DNA of 64,000 nucleotides. Origin: a virus. The position numbers were made by a program, and so were the translations under genes. The number at the start of each line of letters is the position of its first letter. The first letter of the stretch is position 1. Positions 25,530 to 33,651 of this stretch are shown here, piece after piece. The stretch is from positions 62,001 to 126,000 of the IMG/VR virus record IMGVR_UViG_3300032288_001980. One strand, given 5' to 3'. The notes under the pieces were generated by a model, which did no database searches, was not told the origin of the DNA, and was given only the letters and a program-made list of their open reading frames with translations.

Positions 25530-25758
25530 AGTCCAATCATACGATTACTTTTGGGAACGAGCAGATTGGACTTACAAATTTGCACTAATTCCAAAACGTT
25601 GCGCCAAAACCAATAAATGGATGTGGATGCAAACAGTAGCACAGGCCCATAGAATGTATACTGGACCAGGCGATCCAATTCATGAATATAGATATATTGA
25701 CAAAAATGAGTTCTTTATGTTACAATTACAGGGAGGACTGAAAAATGGCATTCGTTGA
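25510..25758 (+). CDS. Hypothetical protein, 82 aa
   Basis: Small aromatic-rich soluble protein (YDYFWERADWTYKF; NKWMWMQTVAQAHRM), not recognised. Overlaps the upstream gene by 20 bp and the next by 14 bp. Confidence 0.6.
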   Translation: MMYQDSEVQSYDYFWERADWTYKFALIPKRCAKTNKWMWMQTVAQAHRMYTGPGDPIHEYRYIDKNEFFMLQLQGGLKNGIR

Positions 25759-26071
25759 TAAAATTAAACGTTTCTTTAAAAAGAAAGAAGAAACCCGTAG
25801 TGAAAAAGACCAAGCTACACTTAAAGGTGAGCCTTGGGTTAAAGTAGTTAAAGTTGATGTTGATCCGGAAAATCCAAATCAAGGCTTTTTTGAACTTGAC
25901 TGGAACGATCATTTTGTTACAATGCTAAGTAGGGCAGGGTATCAGGGTTCTACTCCTGACATTATTGTTGACGCTTGGTTCAATGATTTGTGCAACAGTA
26001 TTGCTCGCAGTACTATTGAAGAAGAAAAGTTTATAGCTGACGCAGATGTTCTGCAAAAACGTAAAGGTTAA
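25745..26071 (+). CDS. Hypothetical protein, 108 aa
   Basis: Very basic N-terminus (KIKRFFKKKEE) followed by an acidic body with FELDWNDHFVTMLSRAGYQG. Unrecognised. Strong ribosome site (GGGAGG) and TAA two bases before the nuclease start. Confidence 0.65.
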   Translation: MAFVDKIKRFFKKKEETRSEKDQATLKGEPWVKVVKVDVDPENPNQGFFELDWNDHFVTMLSRAGYQGSTPDIIVDAWFNDLCNSIARSTIEEEKFIADADVLQKRKG

Positions 26072-26073
26072 AA

Positions 26074-27054
26074 ATGACTTATATCCTAGTCGATGCTAGT
26101 AATATGTTTTTTCGTGCTCGCCACGTTGTTAGGGGAGACGACCCTGAAACTAAAGTAGGCATGGCTTACCATATTATGTTTGCCAGTATTAATAAGGTAT
26201 GGCGAGACTTCCAGGGTAAACACGTTATCTTCTGTTTCGAAGGTCGCTCGTGGCGCAAAGATGTTTATCCTGCTTATAAGGCCAATCGTGCGGCTGCTCG
26301 TGCCGCACTAACTGAAAGAGAAGCCGAAGAAGATAAAATGTTTTGGGAAGCCTTTGATCAGTTCAAACAGTTTCTAACAGAAAAGACTAACTGCACTACA
26401 CTTCGACACGAAAATTGTGAAGCAGATGATTTTATTGCTCGCTGGATTCAAAATCATCCCGAAGCCGAACATGTGATAGTCAGTAGCGACAGCGACTTTT
26501 ATCAGTTACTGGCTACCAATGTAAAACAGTACAACGGTATTACCAAAGAAACAATTACTGTTGATGGTATTTTCGACGACAAAGGTCGCCCCGTACTAGA
26601 TAAAAAAACTAAAACTCCCAAAGTAGTCGAAGATCCGCAATGGCTTCTTTTCGAGAAGTGTATGCGTGGCGATACTAGCGATAATGTCTTTAGTGCTTAT
26701 CCAGGTGTGCGTGAAAAAGGTACCAAAAATAAAGTTGGCCTGCGTGAAGCCTTTGCCGACAGAACTGACAAAGGCTATAATTGGAACAATCTCATGCTTC
26801 AGCGTTGGACCGACCACGACGGTAAAGAACACAGGGTTCGTGATCGATATGAAGAAAATAAACGCATTATCGACTTGACACAACAGCCCGATAACATTAA
26901 ACTAGCACTGGATACAACTATTGCAGAATGCTTGCAAAAAGAGCCTAAACGACAAGTAGGTGTAGAGTTTTTGAGATTCTGTGGTAAATGGGACTTACAA
27001 GAAATTGCCAAGCGACCAGATGATCATGTAAATTATTTGAATGCAAAATATTAA
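26074..27054 (+). CDS. rnh: RNase H / FEN-type 5' nuclease (T4 Rnh-like)
   Basis: 326 residues of the PIN/FEN nuclease superfamily, which in T4 removes RNA primers and flaps during lagging-strand synthesis. Metal-binding acidic motifs are YILVDASNMFFRA, ENCEADDFIA and VSSDSDFYQLL, then GDTSDNVFSAYPGVREKG, the helix-hairpin-type segment. Length matches T4 Rnh (305). Supports a T4-like replication system. Confidence 0.85.
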   Translation: MTYILVDASNMFFRARHVVRGDDPETKVGMAYHIMFASINKVWRDFQGKHVIFCFEGRSWRKDVYPAYKANRAAARAALTEREAEEDKMFWEAFDQFKQFLTEKTNCTTLRHENCEADDFIARWIQNHPEAEHVIVSSDSDFYQLLATNVKQYNGITKETITVDGIFDDKGRPVLDKKTKTPKVVEDPQWLLFEKCMRGDTSDNVFSAYPGVREKGTKNKVGLREAFADRTDKGYNWNNLMLQRWTDHDGKEHRVRDRYEENKRIIDLTQQPDNIKLALDTTIAECLQKEPKRQVGVEFLRFCGKWDLQEIAKRPDDHVNYLNAKY

Positions 27055-27055
27055 T

Positions 27056-27523
27056 ATGTTAGCAAAAACTATCATGCCCGGCAAGTTTTGGATACTTGAA
27101 GAAAGCGGGCAGAAAATTGGCACTATTCATAATGGTGACAATGTGTTTACCTTGAGCTTTAAAGGTGGCCTTAAAAGATATACTGATGTTAAAGTGCTAG
27201 AGGACGAACTAAAAGTTAATTTAGGTGCTAGTGCTCAAGAAGTAAACATTAAAAATAGTAACGATTTTGTACAGGACTATCCGACCAGCTGGAATAAGAT
27301 TTTTAATAAAAGTGAACAAGATGGTTTACCTGTTTTTACTAAAACAGAAAAATCAAAAAGTTTTCATGCGGCTGGATACTATGGTATTAAGTTTCCAAAT
27401 GGCTGGACTACTAGTTTTTGTCCTAGATTAAATACTTTGAAAGGCTATAGTTATATCGGTCCCTTTAAGACACAAGCGGACATGATGGTAGCTATTCAAC
27501 GTAAGAAAAATGAAAGAACTTAA
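27056..27523 (+). CDS. Hypothetical protein, about 155 aa
   Basis: Unrecognised. The N-terminal part is beta-rich (FWILEESGQKIGTIHNG) and the C-terminal part has AAGYYGIKFPNGWTTSFCPRL. Start ambiguous: ATG 27056 just after the upstream stop, or ATG 27041 overlapping it; neither has a clear ribosome site. Overlaps the next gene by 14 bp. Confidence 0.65.
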   Translation: MLAKTIMPGKFWILEESGQKIGTIHNGDNVFTLSFKGGLKRYTDVKVLEDELKVNLGASAQEVNIKNSNDFVQDYPTSWNKIFNKSEQDGLPVFTKTEKSKSFHAAGYYGIKFPNGWTTSFCPRLNTLKGYSYIGPFKTQADMMVAIQRKKNERT

Positions 27524-27713
27524 TTTCGCTGTAGTTAAAAAGCTCAGTGATACTGTAGAGACTGCTACTAGGACTCATAGCAAAGATATACGTCTAAGTA
27601 CCGCAGATGCTGTATCTTTACTGGCTGTAATTGCAAATTTAAGCATAAAAGCCGTTGAAAAACCGCCAGTTATAACTGCCCTACAAGCTACTGACGGCGG
27701 CACTTTTAAGTGA
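27510..27713 (+). CDS. Hypothetical protein, 67 aa
   Basis: Small protein with a central hydrophobic helix (STADAVSLLAVIANLSIKAVE). Unrecognised; coupled to the upstream gene. Confidence 0.55.
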   Translation: MKELNFAVVKKLSDTVETATRTHSKDIRLSTADAVSLLAVIANLSIKAVEKPPVITALQATDGGTFK

Positions 27714-27738
27714 CTTAACGCCAATAAAACTTGCTTTA

Positions 27739-27754
27739 ATGGATAAATATCCAT
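27739..27754 (+). promoter_or_regulatory. Palindromic late-promoter-like element
   Basis: ATGGATA-AA-TATCCAT, a perfect 7+2+7 inverted repeat containing TAAATA (27744-27749), 15 bp before the ATG at 27770. It shares GATAAATATC with the element at 59037-59046. Confidence 0.4.
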
Positions 27755-27769
27755 GAAGAGGAAGTTAAG

Positions 27770-28066
27770 ATGGCGAGACCGAAACCACAGATACTGTTAG
27801 ACTACACTAATCCCAAAACCTATAAAAGCGAGCAAATATTAGAAGCCGACGCCATTTATGCAGTCTTTTATGACGGGCACCCTATTAATCTTCGCAGTTT
27901 AAATAGCCTAGTAAATTACCCGGGGCCGAAATACAAAAAGGTTAGCTTTAGTAACAGCGGCCATGCTTTTAATCTAGCCGAAAGACTTAACAAACTTTTC
28001 AAAACTGATAAATTCCAAGTGTTTGAATTAACACAAGGGAAACCCATATCAGATGAACCTAAGTGA
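27770..28066 (+). CDS. Hypothetical protein, 98 aa
   Basis: Unrecognised soluble protein with ADAIYAVFYDGHPINLRSLNSL and a basic HAFNLAERLNKLF helix. AGAGGAAG ribosome site and a possible late-type promoter upstream. Overlaps the next gene by 14 bp. Confidence 0.65.
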   Translation: MARPKPQILLDYTNPKTYKSEQILEADAIYAVFYDGHPINLRSLNSLVNYPGPKYKKVSFSNSGHAFNLAERLNKLFKTDKFQVFELTQGKPISDEPK

Positions 28067-28412
28067 AGTTATTGTTGAAGAAATTAAAAAGTACCACAAG
28101 TTAGACAAAGTAAATCCTTGGACTATTTTTTACAATTACAACAAGGGTAAAGGCACAAGATTAACCAAGCAAGGTTTTTTACTGCTACAACCAATATTCA
28201 CTAGTTACAAAATTCCCTTAGATAAAGAACATAGAATTCGAAGCAAGCACTTGATAATTTTGGAAAGATCCATGACCTTTCCCTATTACATAACTGGTAG
28301 TGCTATTTGGCTTTTTAGCGAACAAGATGCTTTCATGCTTAAACTAAATGGCGGTGACATTGAGCACTTGGGCCAAACGGTTGGCGTCAGCCTTGACTCT
28401 AAAAACGATTAA
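28053..28412 (+). CDS. Hypothetical protein, 119 aa
   Basis: Unrecognised; N-terminal helix (SEVIVEEIKKYHKLDKVNPW), then a beta-rich part ending DAFMLKLNGGDI. The GG-D-IEHL ending resembles other small phage proteins here. The -35 box of the next promoter lies inside its last codons. Confidence 0.6.
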   Translation: MNLSEVIVEEIKKYHKLDKVNPWTIFYNYNKGKGTRLTKQGFLLLQPIFTSYKIPLDKEHRIRSKHLIILERSMTFPYYITGSAIWLFSEQDAFMLKLNGGDIEHLGQTVGVSLDSKND

Positions 28413-28421
28413 TGCTACACT
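28393..28421 (+). promoter_or_regulatory. Promoter giving a probable leaderless mRNA
   Basis: TTGACT (28393-28398), 17-bp spacer, TACACT (28416-28421). The ATG begins at 28428, exactly seven bases after the last base of the -10, the standard start-site distance. Confidence 0.5.
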
Positions 28422-28427
28422 TGTTCT

Positions 28428-29096
28428 ATGCATACTATCTATATTGAAGACAAATCCAAACATTTACCACCAAAACTTTTGGACGCACTACATGTGGGCA
28501 AGGGCGCTTGGATCGCAGGCGGTGCGGCTCGTTGTTTATTTTTAGGAAGTCCTTTAAACGACATTGACGTATGGTATCCTAGCGAAAAACTATGGCAACA
28601 TTCTGTACAAAATATAAACCGGTACAGAGTATCTAGCCCTTATGAAACTGACAATGCAACCACGGTAACTGTATCCAGTGATTGGTCTAAGGAAGCTACT
28701 GAAACTACACCTTTAGTTGACGGAGCTAACACTGACTGGGTTGGGTTACTTAAAGGTATCACTAGTGTATTCTCCGACAATACTATCAATGAATACAAAG
28801 TACAAATGATTAAAAAGAAATACTATACCTGTATAGAAGAAATTTTTAATGATTTCGACTTTAGTGTTTGCAAAGTAGCCACAGACGGTCAAGGGCAGTT
28901 TACTTTTGATGAACAAGCATTAGAAGATATTGCACATCAGCGTTTACGTTGTACACGATATTCGCCTGAAGGCTTTCTCACAAGATTTATCAAATATAAT
29001 ATCTACGGATACAAAATGCCCAAAGAAGAACTCAAGCACTATTTGAGTTTGCCAGATTTAGATTGGAAAGTTAAGGATGACAGCACTCTCTATTGA
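28428..29096 (+). CDS. Nucleotidyltransferase-fold protein
   Basis: 222 residues. AWIAGGAARCLFLGSPLNDIDVWYP carries the GG...R and D-x-D signature of the pol-beta-type nucleotidyltransferase superfamily; a third acidic residue may come from EIFNDFDFSVCKVA. Substrate unknown (RNA, antibiotic-like small molecule or toxin-type target are all possible). No ribosome site precedes the ATG, consistent with a leaderless mRNA. Overlaps the next gene by 20 bp. Confidence 0.65.
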   Translation: MHTIYIEDKSKHLPPKLLDALHVGKGAWIAGGAARCLFLGSPLNDIDVWYPSEKLWQHSVQNINRYRVSSPYETDNATTVTVSSDWSKEATETTPLVDGANTDWVGLLKGITSVFSDNTINEYKVQMIKKKYYTCIEEIFNDFDFSVCKVATDGQGQFTFDEQALEDIAHQRLRCTRYSPEGFLTRFIKYNIYGYKMPKEELKHYLSLPDLDWKVKDDSTLY

Positions 29097-29481
29097 AGAA
29101 TTTAATCAAGCCAAGTTGGTCAGTACGCTGTCCAGACGACCAGTTAGAGTCAATAAAGACTGGGTTGTATGGTTTGATATTGCACTGACCCCGGTGTTGT
29201 GCCTCGCACTAATCGGCAAGTTCTGTGGTGCAGGGGTTGGCAATCTCAGTAAAGATATCTTGCTCAATGACTACAACAGTATCAAAGATCAATTGCCTCG
29301 AGTAATGCAACCAGGACAAGAATGGGTAACTGATTTCTTTTATAACAGAAAGTTAGATGCACTAGGCGACTCTGGTCCCGGATGGTTCAACTTAATTAGA
29401 CGTAGGCTGGAATGGAAAAGTGAAAATCAGTTTCCCGAAGATTTGCTTAAAATTTATTTGGAACAGGTATATATAGAGTAA
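29077..29481 (+). CDS. Hypothetical protein, 134 aa
   Basis: Unrecognised. Contains a moderately hydrophobic stretch (WFDIALTPVLCLALIGKFCGAGVGNLS) that could be one membrane segment or a buried helix. Coupled to the nucleotidyltransferase gene by a 20-bp overlap. Confidence 0.6.
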   Translation: MTALSIEEFNQAKLVSTLSRRPVRVNKDWVVWFDIALTPVLCLALIGKFCGAGVGNLSKDILLNDYNSIKDQLPRVMQPGQEWVTDFFYNRKLDALGDSGPGWFNLIRRRLEWKSENQFPEDLLKIYLEQVYIE

Positions 29482-29489
29482 ATAAAATC

Positions 29490-30080
29490 ATGCACTTGCC
29501 TTACTTTGAATTAAAGTTTAGAACTGGCTCCGAAGAAGACGTTAATGAATTTATCGATATTTGGGAACAGCACACTATCGAATCAAGGGAACCTGTTAAT
29601 AGACTAACTGTGATTAACGGTAGACTTTGGCGAAAGGCAATGCTATGGCCTAATAAAACAGTTTTTTCTGCTTCAGTTGACCTAATAGGGCAACAAAAAA
29701 ATCATACTTGGTCAACTAGTTTAAAATTAAAAGACGAGTTAGTCAGCAAGGGCGATCGAAGCATAGGAAAAGTTTCTGCACCGTGGGCTACTATTTTTCC
29801 TTTAAGCGGAAAAATAACAGTTCATTTTAAAGGCGACGATAATAACACATTACTTACTTTGCCTATCACCGTACCATATATGGTACCTTCTTTCTATCCG
29901 GTTGATATTGTCACTGAAGGCTGGGCTAGCGTATATTTAATACATCGATATGTGGCCAGAACACCCAACAGTAACGAAAAAAATCCTACTGCTGAAAATA
30001 TATGGGCAGGGCATCATCGTCATATTATAGAAGTTCCTATGTATATGTTAAAAAATATAATGCTCAAAGACAAAGGTTGA
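29490..30080 (+). CDS. Hypothetical protein, 196 aa
   Basis: Unrecognised, beta-rich, with TLLTLPITVPYMVPSFYPVDIV and a His-rich ENIWAGHHRHIIEVP near the end. Its TGA is part of the -35 box of the following promoter. Confidence 0.6.
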   Translation: MHLPYFELKFRTGSEEDVNEFIDIWEQHTIESREPVNRLTVINGRLWRKAMLWPNKTVFSASVDLIGQQKNHTWSTSLKLKDELVSKGDRSIGKVSAPWATIFPLSGKITVHFKGDDNNTLLTLPITVPYMVPSFYPVDIVTEGWASVYLIHRYVARTPNSNEKNPTAENIWAGHHRHIIEVPMYMLKNIMLKDKG

Positions 30081-30105
30081 CACAAAATCCAATTTATTGT
30101 ATAAT
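30077..30105 (+). promoter_or_regulatory. Cassette promoter giving a probable leaderless mRNA
   Basis: TTGACA (30077-30082), 17-bp spacer ending CCAATTTATTG, TATAAT (30100-30105). The ATG at 30112 is exactly at the expected +1. Member of the repeated promoter family seen at 30356, 31127, 34057 and 34516. Confidence 0.75.
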
Positions 30106-30111
30106 TGGACT

Positions 30112-30351
30112 ATGAAAAGAAATTTCGATGAAATAGTTCAATGGATAGGTGCAATAGCCATTGTTAGTGGCCACACACTTAATACTCTAATAGAGTACAA
30201 CTTTAATGTTAGACCCTGGAATATCCTGGCTTTTAGCCTGGGTACTATAGCATTTTTGATATGGGCGTTGCGTGTTCGCAACGGTCCCCAGATCCTTGTT
30301 AATATTGTAAGTATGACTATCTGCGCCTTGGGCTTGTATAGGGCACTTTAA
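30112..30351 (+). CDS. Small membrane protein, 79 aa, probably leaderless
   Basis: Three hydrophobic segments (about 9-25, 38-55 and 61-79) after a short charged N-terminus. A frame extension to TTG 30097 lies inside the promoter and is unlikely. No ribosome site and no later usable Met. Function unknown; small early membrane proteins of phages often act on the host envelope. Confidence 0.65.
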   Translation: MKRNFDEIVQWIGAIAIVSGHTLNTLIEYNFNVRPWNILAFSLGTIAFLIWALRVRNGPQILVNIVSMTICALGLYRAL

Positions 30352-30355
30352 TTGG

Positions 30356-30384
30356 TTGACAAATAATCCAATTTATTGTATAAT
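30356..30384 (+). promoter_or_regulatory. Cassette promoter
   Basis: TTGACA (30356-30361), 17-bp spacer ending CCAATTTATTG, TATAAT (30379-30384), start near 30391, then AAAAAGGAGCTT as ribosome site before the ATG at 30413. Confidence 0.8.
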
Positions 30385-30412
30385 TATGGCATACTGAAAA
30401 AGGAGCTTCGAT

Positions 30413-30553
30413 ATGCGAGTAGTGTTCAATAAAATGCTTAATGGTTGGTACATTGTACGTGGGCGCCACGATACCCCAATCAGCGGTCGTTTTGACACTA
30501 AGGAAGCCGCACTGGCACACCTGCGTCGTCGTAACCCCTTTCACGTGGCCTAA
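30413..30553 (+). CDS. Small protein, 46 aa
   Basis: MRVVFNKMLNGWYIV-RG...SGRFDTKEAALAHLRRR: two beta strands and a helix, the layout of small DUF2188/SPOR-like single-domain proteins, with a basic end suggesting nucleic-acid contact. Supported by its own promoter and a strong ribosome site. Unrecognised by name. Confidence 0.6.
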   Translation: MRVVFNKMLNGWYIVRGRHDTPISGRFDTKEAALAHLRRRNPFHVA

Positions 30554-30554
30554 C

Positions 30555-30863
30555 ATGGACAAAGTCGTTGCCAATAACCCTGCACTCTTTAGGGCTTATA
30601 TGAAATCAATTCCTACCGTGGATCTCAAGTTCTGCGAATACGACAAGAGCCGCAAGGTTCTTAAGTTGGCGTCAGAGTTCTTTGGCATGCCCAAGGAATT
30701 TTACGTCAAGAGCCATCACACTGGCAAGACTGTTCGCTTTACTCCAGTGGGTCCTGAGGACAAACTTTTCGACCCGGACCAGTGGGACGGCGAACAACAG
30801 GTCTATCGCCCCGTAGGTGTTGTGCCTGGCGTGGATCACATGGTTATCTATCACGCATGGTAA
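30555..30863 (+). CDS. Hypothetical protein, 102 aa
   Basis: Unrecognised, soluble. I chose ATG 30555, one base after the upstream stop, over an upstream start inside the preceding gene. Contains SRKVLKLASEFFGMPKEFYVKSHHTGKTVRFTPVG. Confidence 0.6.
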   Translation: MDKVVANNPALFRAYMKSIPTVDLKFCEYDKSRKVLKLASEFFGMPKEFYVKSHHTGKTVRFTPVGPEDKLFDPDQWDGEQQVYRPVGVVPGVDHMVIYHAW

Positions 30864-30864
30864 T

Positions 30865-31125
30865 ATGAACAGCCAACAAATTTCTGATGCTGTCTATGCC
30901 TGGGCTTGCCAGCAGGACTTTTCAGCACCATACGGTGTGCTACAGGGTCAGCATGTTAATGCAAAAGGTCATAAATTTCTAGCCGTTACTTTTGGTCGTG
31001 CCAGAACCCTGGATGCCACTGTGGAAATTTATAACAGAAATTTTATGTTAGTGCGTACTAACAGACACGGAACCCAAGTATTTAAAGATGTTGTAGTTTT
31101 ACAACAATTTCTAAATACCCTGTGA
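30865..31125 (+). CDS. Hypothetical protein, 86 aa
   Basis: Unrecognised; helix then several strands (HKFLAVTFGRARTLDATVEIYNRNFMLVRTN). Starts one base after the upstream stop (TAATATG); last member of this small operon. Confidence 0.6.
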   Translation: MNSQQISDAVYAWACQQDFSAPYGVLQGQHVNAKGHKFLAVTFGRARTLDATVEIYNRNFMLVRTNRHGTQVFKDVVVLQQFLNTL

Positions 31126-31126
31126 G

Positions 31127-31155
31127 TTGACAATAAATCCAATTAATTGTATAAT
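31127..31155 (+). promoter_or_regulatory. Cassette promoter with palindromic spacer
   Basis: TTGACA (31127-31132), 17-bp spacer containing the palindrome CAATTAATTG, TATAAT (31150-31155). The 34 bases from 31127 are identical to those from 34516. Confidence 0.8.
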
Positions 31156-31185
31156 ATTGACATTGCTTAACAAAAGGAGTTCACA

Positions 31186-31680
31186 ATGAATTGTAGCCCC
31201 ACCCTTACTGCTGAAGAATTCAAGACCCTGCATAACGGTCTTTGGGAATTAGATTGCATGGTTAATAAATTGCTCAACGGCAATGTCTATGAAGGTCAGA
31301 AGTTGGAGCAGATTGCCAAGACTCTGCGTGACAGCCTTAAAGGTGCTTACGAGCAAGACCACAAGGCATTTGAAACAAAAAGCAACCACTACGACGATGT
31401 CAAGGCTCAGTTGGGTCTAGACCATAGCACCTGGAGCATCTACGAAGTAGACAATCTTGCTGACCGCCACCCCTTTGAAGGTGCTACTCATGTGGTTTAC
31501 AAAGATCACTGGGGTGACAAGCCTGTTACAAAAGAAATTATGGGTTCCACTTGGGCCGCTTTGTATGTTGCCGCTAATGCCGCTATTCGCGACAGTGGTG
31601 ATGCTCATCATATCTTTATTGAGCAGTTCAAGCCTACTAAGGCCGACTCTAAAGTTCTTAACCTTTCTACCGGGAGTTAA
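31186..31680 (+). CDS. Hypothetical protein, 164 aa
   Basis: Unrecognised soluble protein: a helical N-terminal half (NGLWELDCMVNKLLNG; YEGQKLEQIAKTLRDSLKGAYEQ) and a mixed C-terminal half with a HVVYKDHWGDKPVTKE hairpin. AAAGGAGTT ribosome site and its own cassette promoter imply strong early expression. Confidence 0.65.
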   Translation: MNCSPTLTAEEFKTLHNGLWELDCMVNKLLNGNVYEGQKLEQIAKTLRDSLKGAYEQDHKAFETKSNHYDDVKAQLGLDHSTWSIYEVDNLADRHPFEGATHVVYKDHWGDKPVTKEIMGSTWAALYVAANAAIRDSGDAHHIFIEQFKPTKADSKVLNLSTGS

Positions 31681-31681
31681 T

Positions 31682-31909
31682 ATGGGTGCAATGAAAGATC
31701 TCAGTTACGACATCGAGCAGTTGTTTATTGAAGGCCTTAATGCCGGACAAATTGCTCGAGAGCTTGGCTGTCCTAAGGAAATCGTGTTCCAGTGGATTGC
31801 GGATCAAAGTATTAGACCGTTTGATCAGTGGAAGCCTGACGCACAGGAGCGTTTGATTAAAGACTTAGTTTCTGAAGAACTTAGTCCGTTTCAAACGGTA
31901 AACTCGTGA
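31682..31909 (+). CDS. Small helix-turn-helix protein, 75 aa
   Basis: LFIEGLNAGQIARELGCPKEIVFQWI reads as a helix-turn-helix of the sigma/resolvase type, suggesting DNA binding. Start 31682 follows CCGGGAGTT; a longer frame from 31457 lies inside the upstream gene. It could be a regulator of the repeated promoters nearby, by location only. Confidence 0.6.
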   Translation: MGAMKDLSYDIEQLFIEGLNAGQIARELGCPKEIVFQWIADQSIRPFDQWKPDAQERLIKDLVSEELSPFQTVNS

Positions 31910-32208
31910 ACATTAGAAAACCGCATCCTAACTTAGTTGTTAGGTCGGCGGCCGCCGTAAATTTTTCAGCCGACCAGTGGGGACTTAAAACTGACCAGTT
32001 CCCCAGGATTGTAATTGAAAAAGTAGCATCCTATCTTAACAATCGTCTTAGGATGGCTTATAATCGAGGCGAAGATCAGGAGTCCGCTCGAGCGGCTGTT
32101 ACTATGCTGTTCAAAGATTTTGAAATCTATGGCGCAGGAAGTACTAAGTCAAAAGAACTTCTAGATAAGGTTATTAAAAACCTTTACGTTACTAATATTA
32201 AACTGTAA
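31906..32208 (+). CDS. Hypothetical protein, 100 aa, GTG start
   Basis: Unrecognised, basic and helical (IVIEKVASYLNNRLRMAYNRGEDQESARAAVTMLF). GTG start at 31906 overlaps the upstream TGA (GTGA), so translation is probably coupled. Confidence 0.6.
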   Translation: MNIRKPHPNLVVRSAAAVNFSADQWGLKTDQFPRIVIEKVASYLNNRLRMAYNRGEDQESARAAVTMLFKDFEIYGAGSTKSKELLDKVIKNLYVTNIKL

Positions 32209-32217
32209 GGAGCTATC

Positions 32218-32532
32218 ATGGGATTCTTTAGTTGGCAATGTGCAAAAACACAAAAGCCTGTGATGAGTGAATATGCCGTGGGCGCAGGCCCGTTTGGTTT
32301 TGCCAGTCAGGTTGTAGTGCTGTTTAAAAACGGCGACCGCATTACAGGCACTTATGATGGCTATGGACGAGTTGATGGCTTTGAGCTAGTAGACCATCCT
32401 GAAGAACGATGGCGAATGGTTATCCAAAGATACTACAACGGAGAAACATTCGATGAACTGAGCCAAAACAAATATGAGCCCGGACAGGGCTACTTTTGGG
32501 ATGACGAAGACCTTGCAGAAATTTTTAACTAA
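32218..32532 (+). CDS. Hypothetical protein, 104 aa
   Basis: Begins MGFFSWQCAKTQKPV, followed by a beta-rich body (VVVLFKNGDRITGTYDGYGRVDGFEL) and acidic tail. I recall proteins with this opening from T4-like phages but know no function. TAAGGAGC ribosome site. Confidence 0.65.
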   Translation: MGFFSWQCAKTQKPVMSEYAVGAGPFGFASQVVVLFKNGDRITGTYDGYGRVDGFELVDHPEERWRMVIQRYYNGETFDELSQNKYEPGQGYFWDDEDLAEIFN

Positions 32533-32538
32533 TATATT

Positions 32539-33651
32539 ATGTTGATGAAAACCAAAGTAACCAAGCTCAGCAAGACTAAACAGAAAGAGCAACGCATTCG
32601 AGCGTTTCTTTCTAACTATGCTGTTCCATTCGAAATGGAAGATGCGGCTATTGATTTGCGTACAATGGCTCGTAATTATACTAATGGCATTATTCCTAAC
32701 AAGGATATTGGGGAAGCCATTAGTGCTGTACTAGGCCCTAGTGCTATTCCTCGTTTGAGTATCGACCCTCGCAATTTAGGTGTGCCGCAATTTGCGTGGG
32801 CACCGATGGATGATGTTGGCATTGACCCTCGATTTCAACGAGATGTAGCACCTAATCACGTAGAAAAGATTGAAGTCGATTTTCAGCCTGACATGATTAT
32901 TGTGCCTTGTGCTATCAAGGATCCTAAAACTGGCAAATACCTACTTTGGGACGGACACCATACTACTCGTGTCTGTGAGCGTATGGGTTGGACCCATATT
33001 CCAGTATGGTACACCGAAGCAGAAATCGACAACGAGCATAGTCTTGCTGAAGCTGAAAAAATTCTTATCTTGAAAGCAGGTCGTAGCTTCTTGACTATTA
33101 ATAAGAAAAACAAGCGACCTGTTGGTAATTACGATGCACACATGATCAGTGTAGAGTGCGGCGAGCCTGAAGCAGTGATGGTACAAAACATTGTCGACGC
33201 TAATAACTGTCAGGTTAAGCGAGCCAGTAGCAAAGCCGGCGACATTAGTCACATCGAACACTTGTACGGCGCTTACGATCTTGTACAGGCCAGTTCAGGC
33301 ATCAAAGGCATTTACCTTGCACGTAGTTTGAAGTTTCATCGTGACACTTGGCCTAAAGAAGAAGTTCGCGGTATTATGATGCTGGCAATGGCTCGACTGT
33401 TCCAACAGACCGAAGTGCAAACAGGCAAACTTTTGCCTTCAAGTTTTGACACAGAGTTTGGCGCTATCTTGAAAAAGGTCTATGGACAAAGTGAAAAAGT
33501 CCACACTCGTCTTAAGGAGCAGTTTGAAGACCATTTTGGTAGCTTGGGTGCTCACCCCGTTGTAGTTACTAGTGGTCTTGTGCTGACTTATATGAAGCAT
33601 GGCACTAAGCACAAGTTGAGTCAACCTGAAGCGACTTATCCTGTAAAATGA
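32539..33651 (+). CDS. ParB-like N-terminal-domain protein, 370 aa
   Basis: A ParB/sulfiredoxin-type fold is suggested by DPRFQRDVAPNHVEKIEVDF, ... IIVPCAIKDPKTGKYLLWDGHHTTRVCERMGWTHIPVWY (the DGHHT...R motif, corresponding to the xGxHR loop). The remainder is helical with a conserved-looking IEHLYGAYDLVQASSGIKG. Relatives bind CTP or act as nucleases or ADP-ribosyltransferase-like proteins; which applies is unknown. Overlaps the next gene by 4 bp. Confidence 0.65.
   Translation: MLMKTKVTKLSKTKQKEQRIRAFLSNYAVPFEMEDAAIDLRTMARNYTNGIIPNKDIGEAISAVLGPSAIPRLSIDPRNLGVPQFAWAPMDDVGIDPRFQRDVAPNHVEKIEVDFQPDMIIVPCAIKDPKTGKYLLWDGHHTTRVCERMGWTHIPVWYTEAEIDNEHSLAEAEKILILKAGRSFLTINKKNKRPVGNYDAHMISVECGEPEAVMVQNIVDANNCQVKRASSKAGDISHIEHLYGAYDLVQASSGIKGIYLARSLKFHRDTWPKEEVRGIMMLAMARLFQQTEVQTGKLLPSSFDTEFGAILKKVYGQSEKVHTRLKEQFEDHFGSLGAHPVVVTSGLVLTYMKHGTKHKLSQPEATYPVK

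Noticed and set aside
30386-30397. Possible leader peptide ATG-GCA-TAC-TGA after the 30356 promoter
   Set aside because: It begins before the predicted +1 (about 30391), so it would not be in the mRNA.
30441-30554. Upstream extension of the 30555 gene
   Set aside because: Would overlap the 46-residue gene that has the promoter and ribosome site; the ATG at 30555 follows that gene's stop directly.
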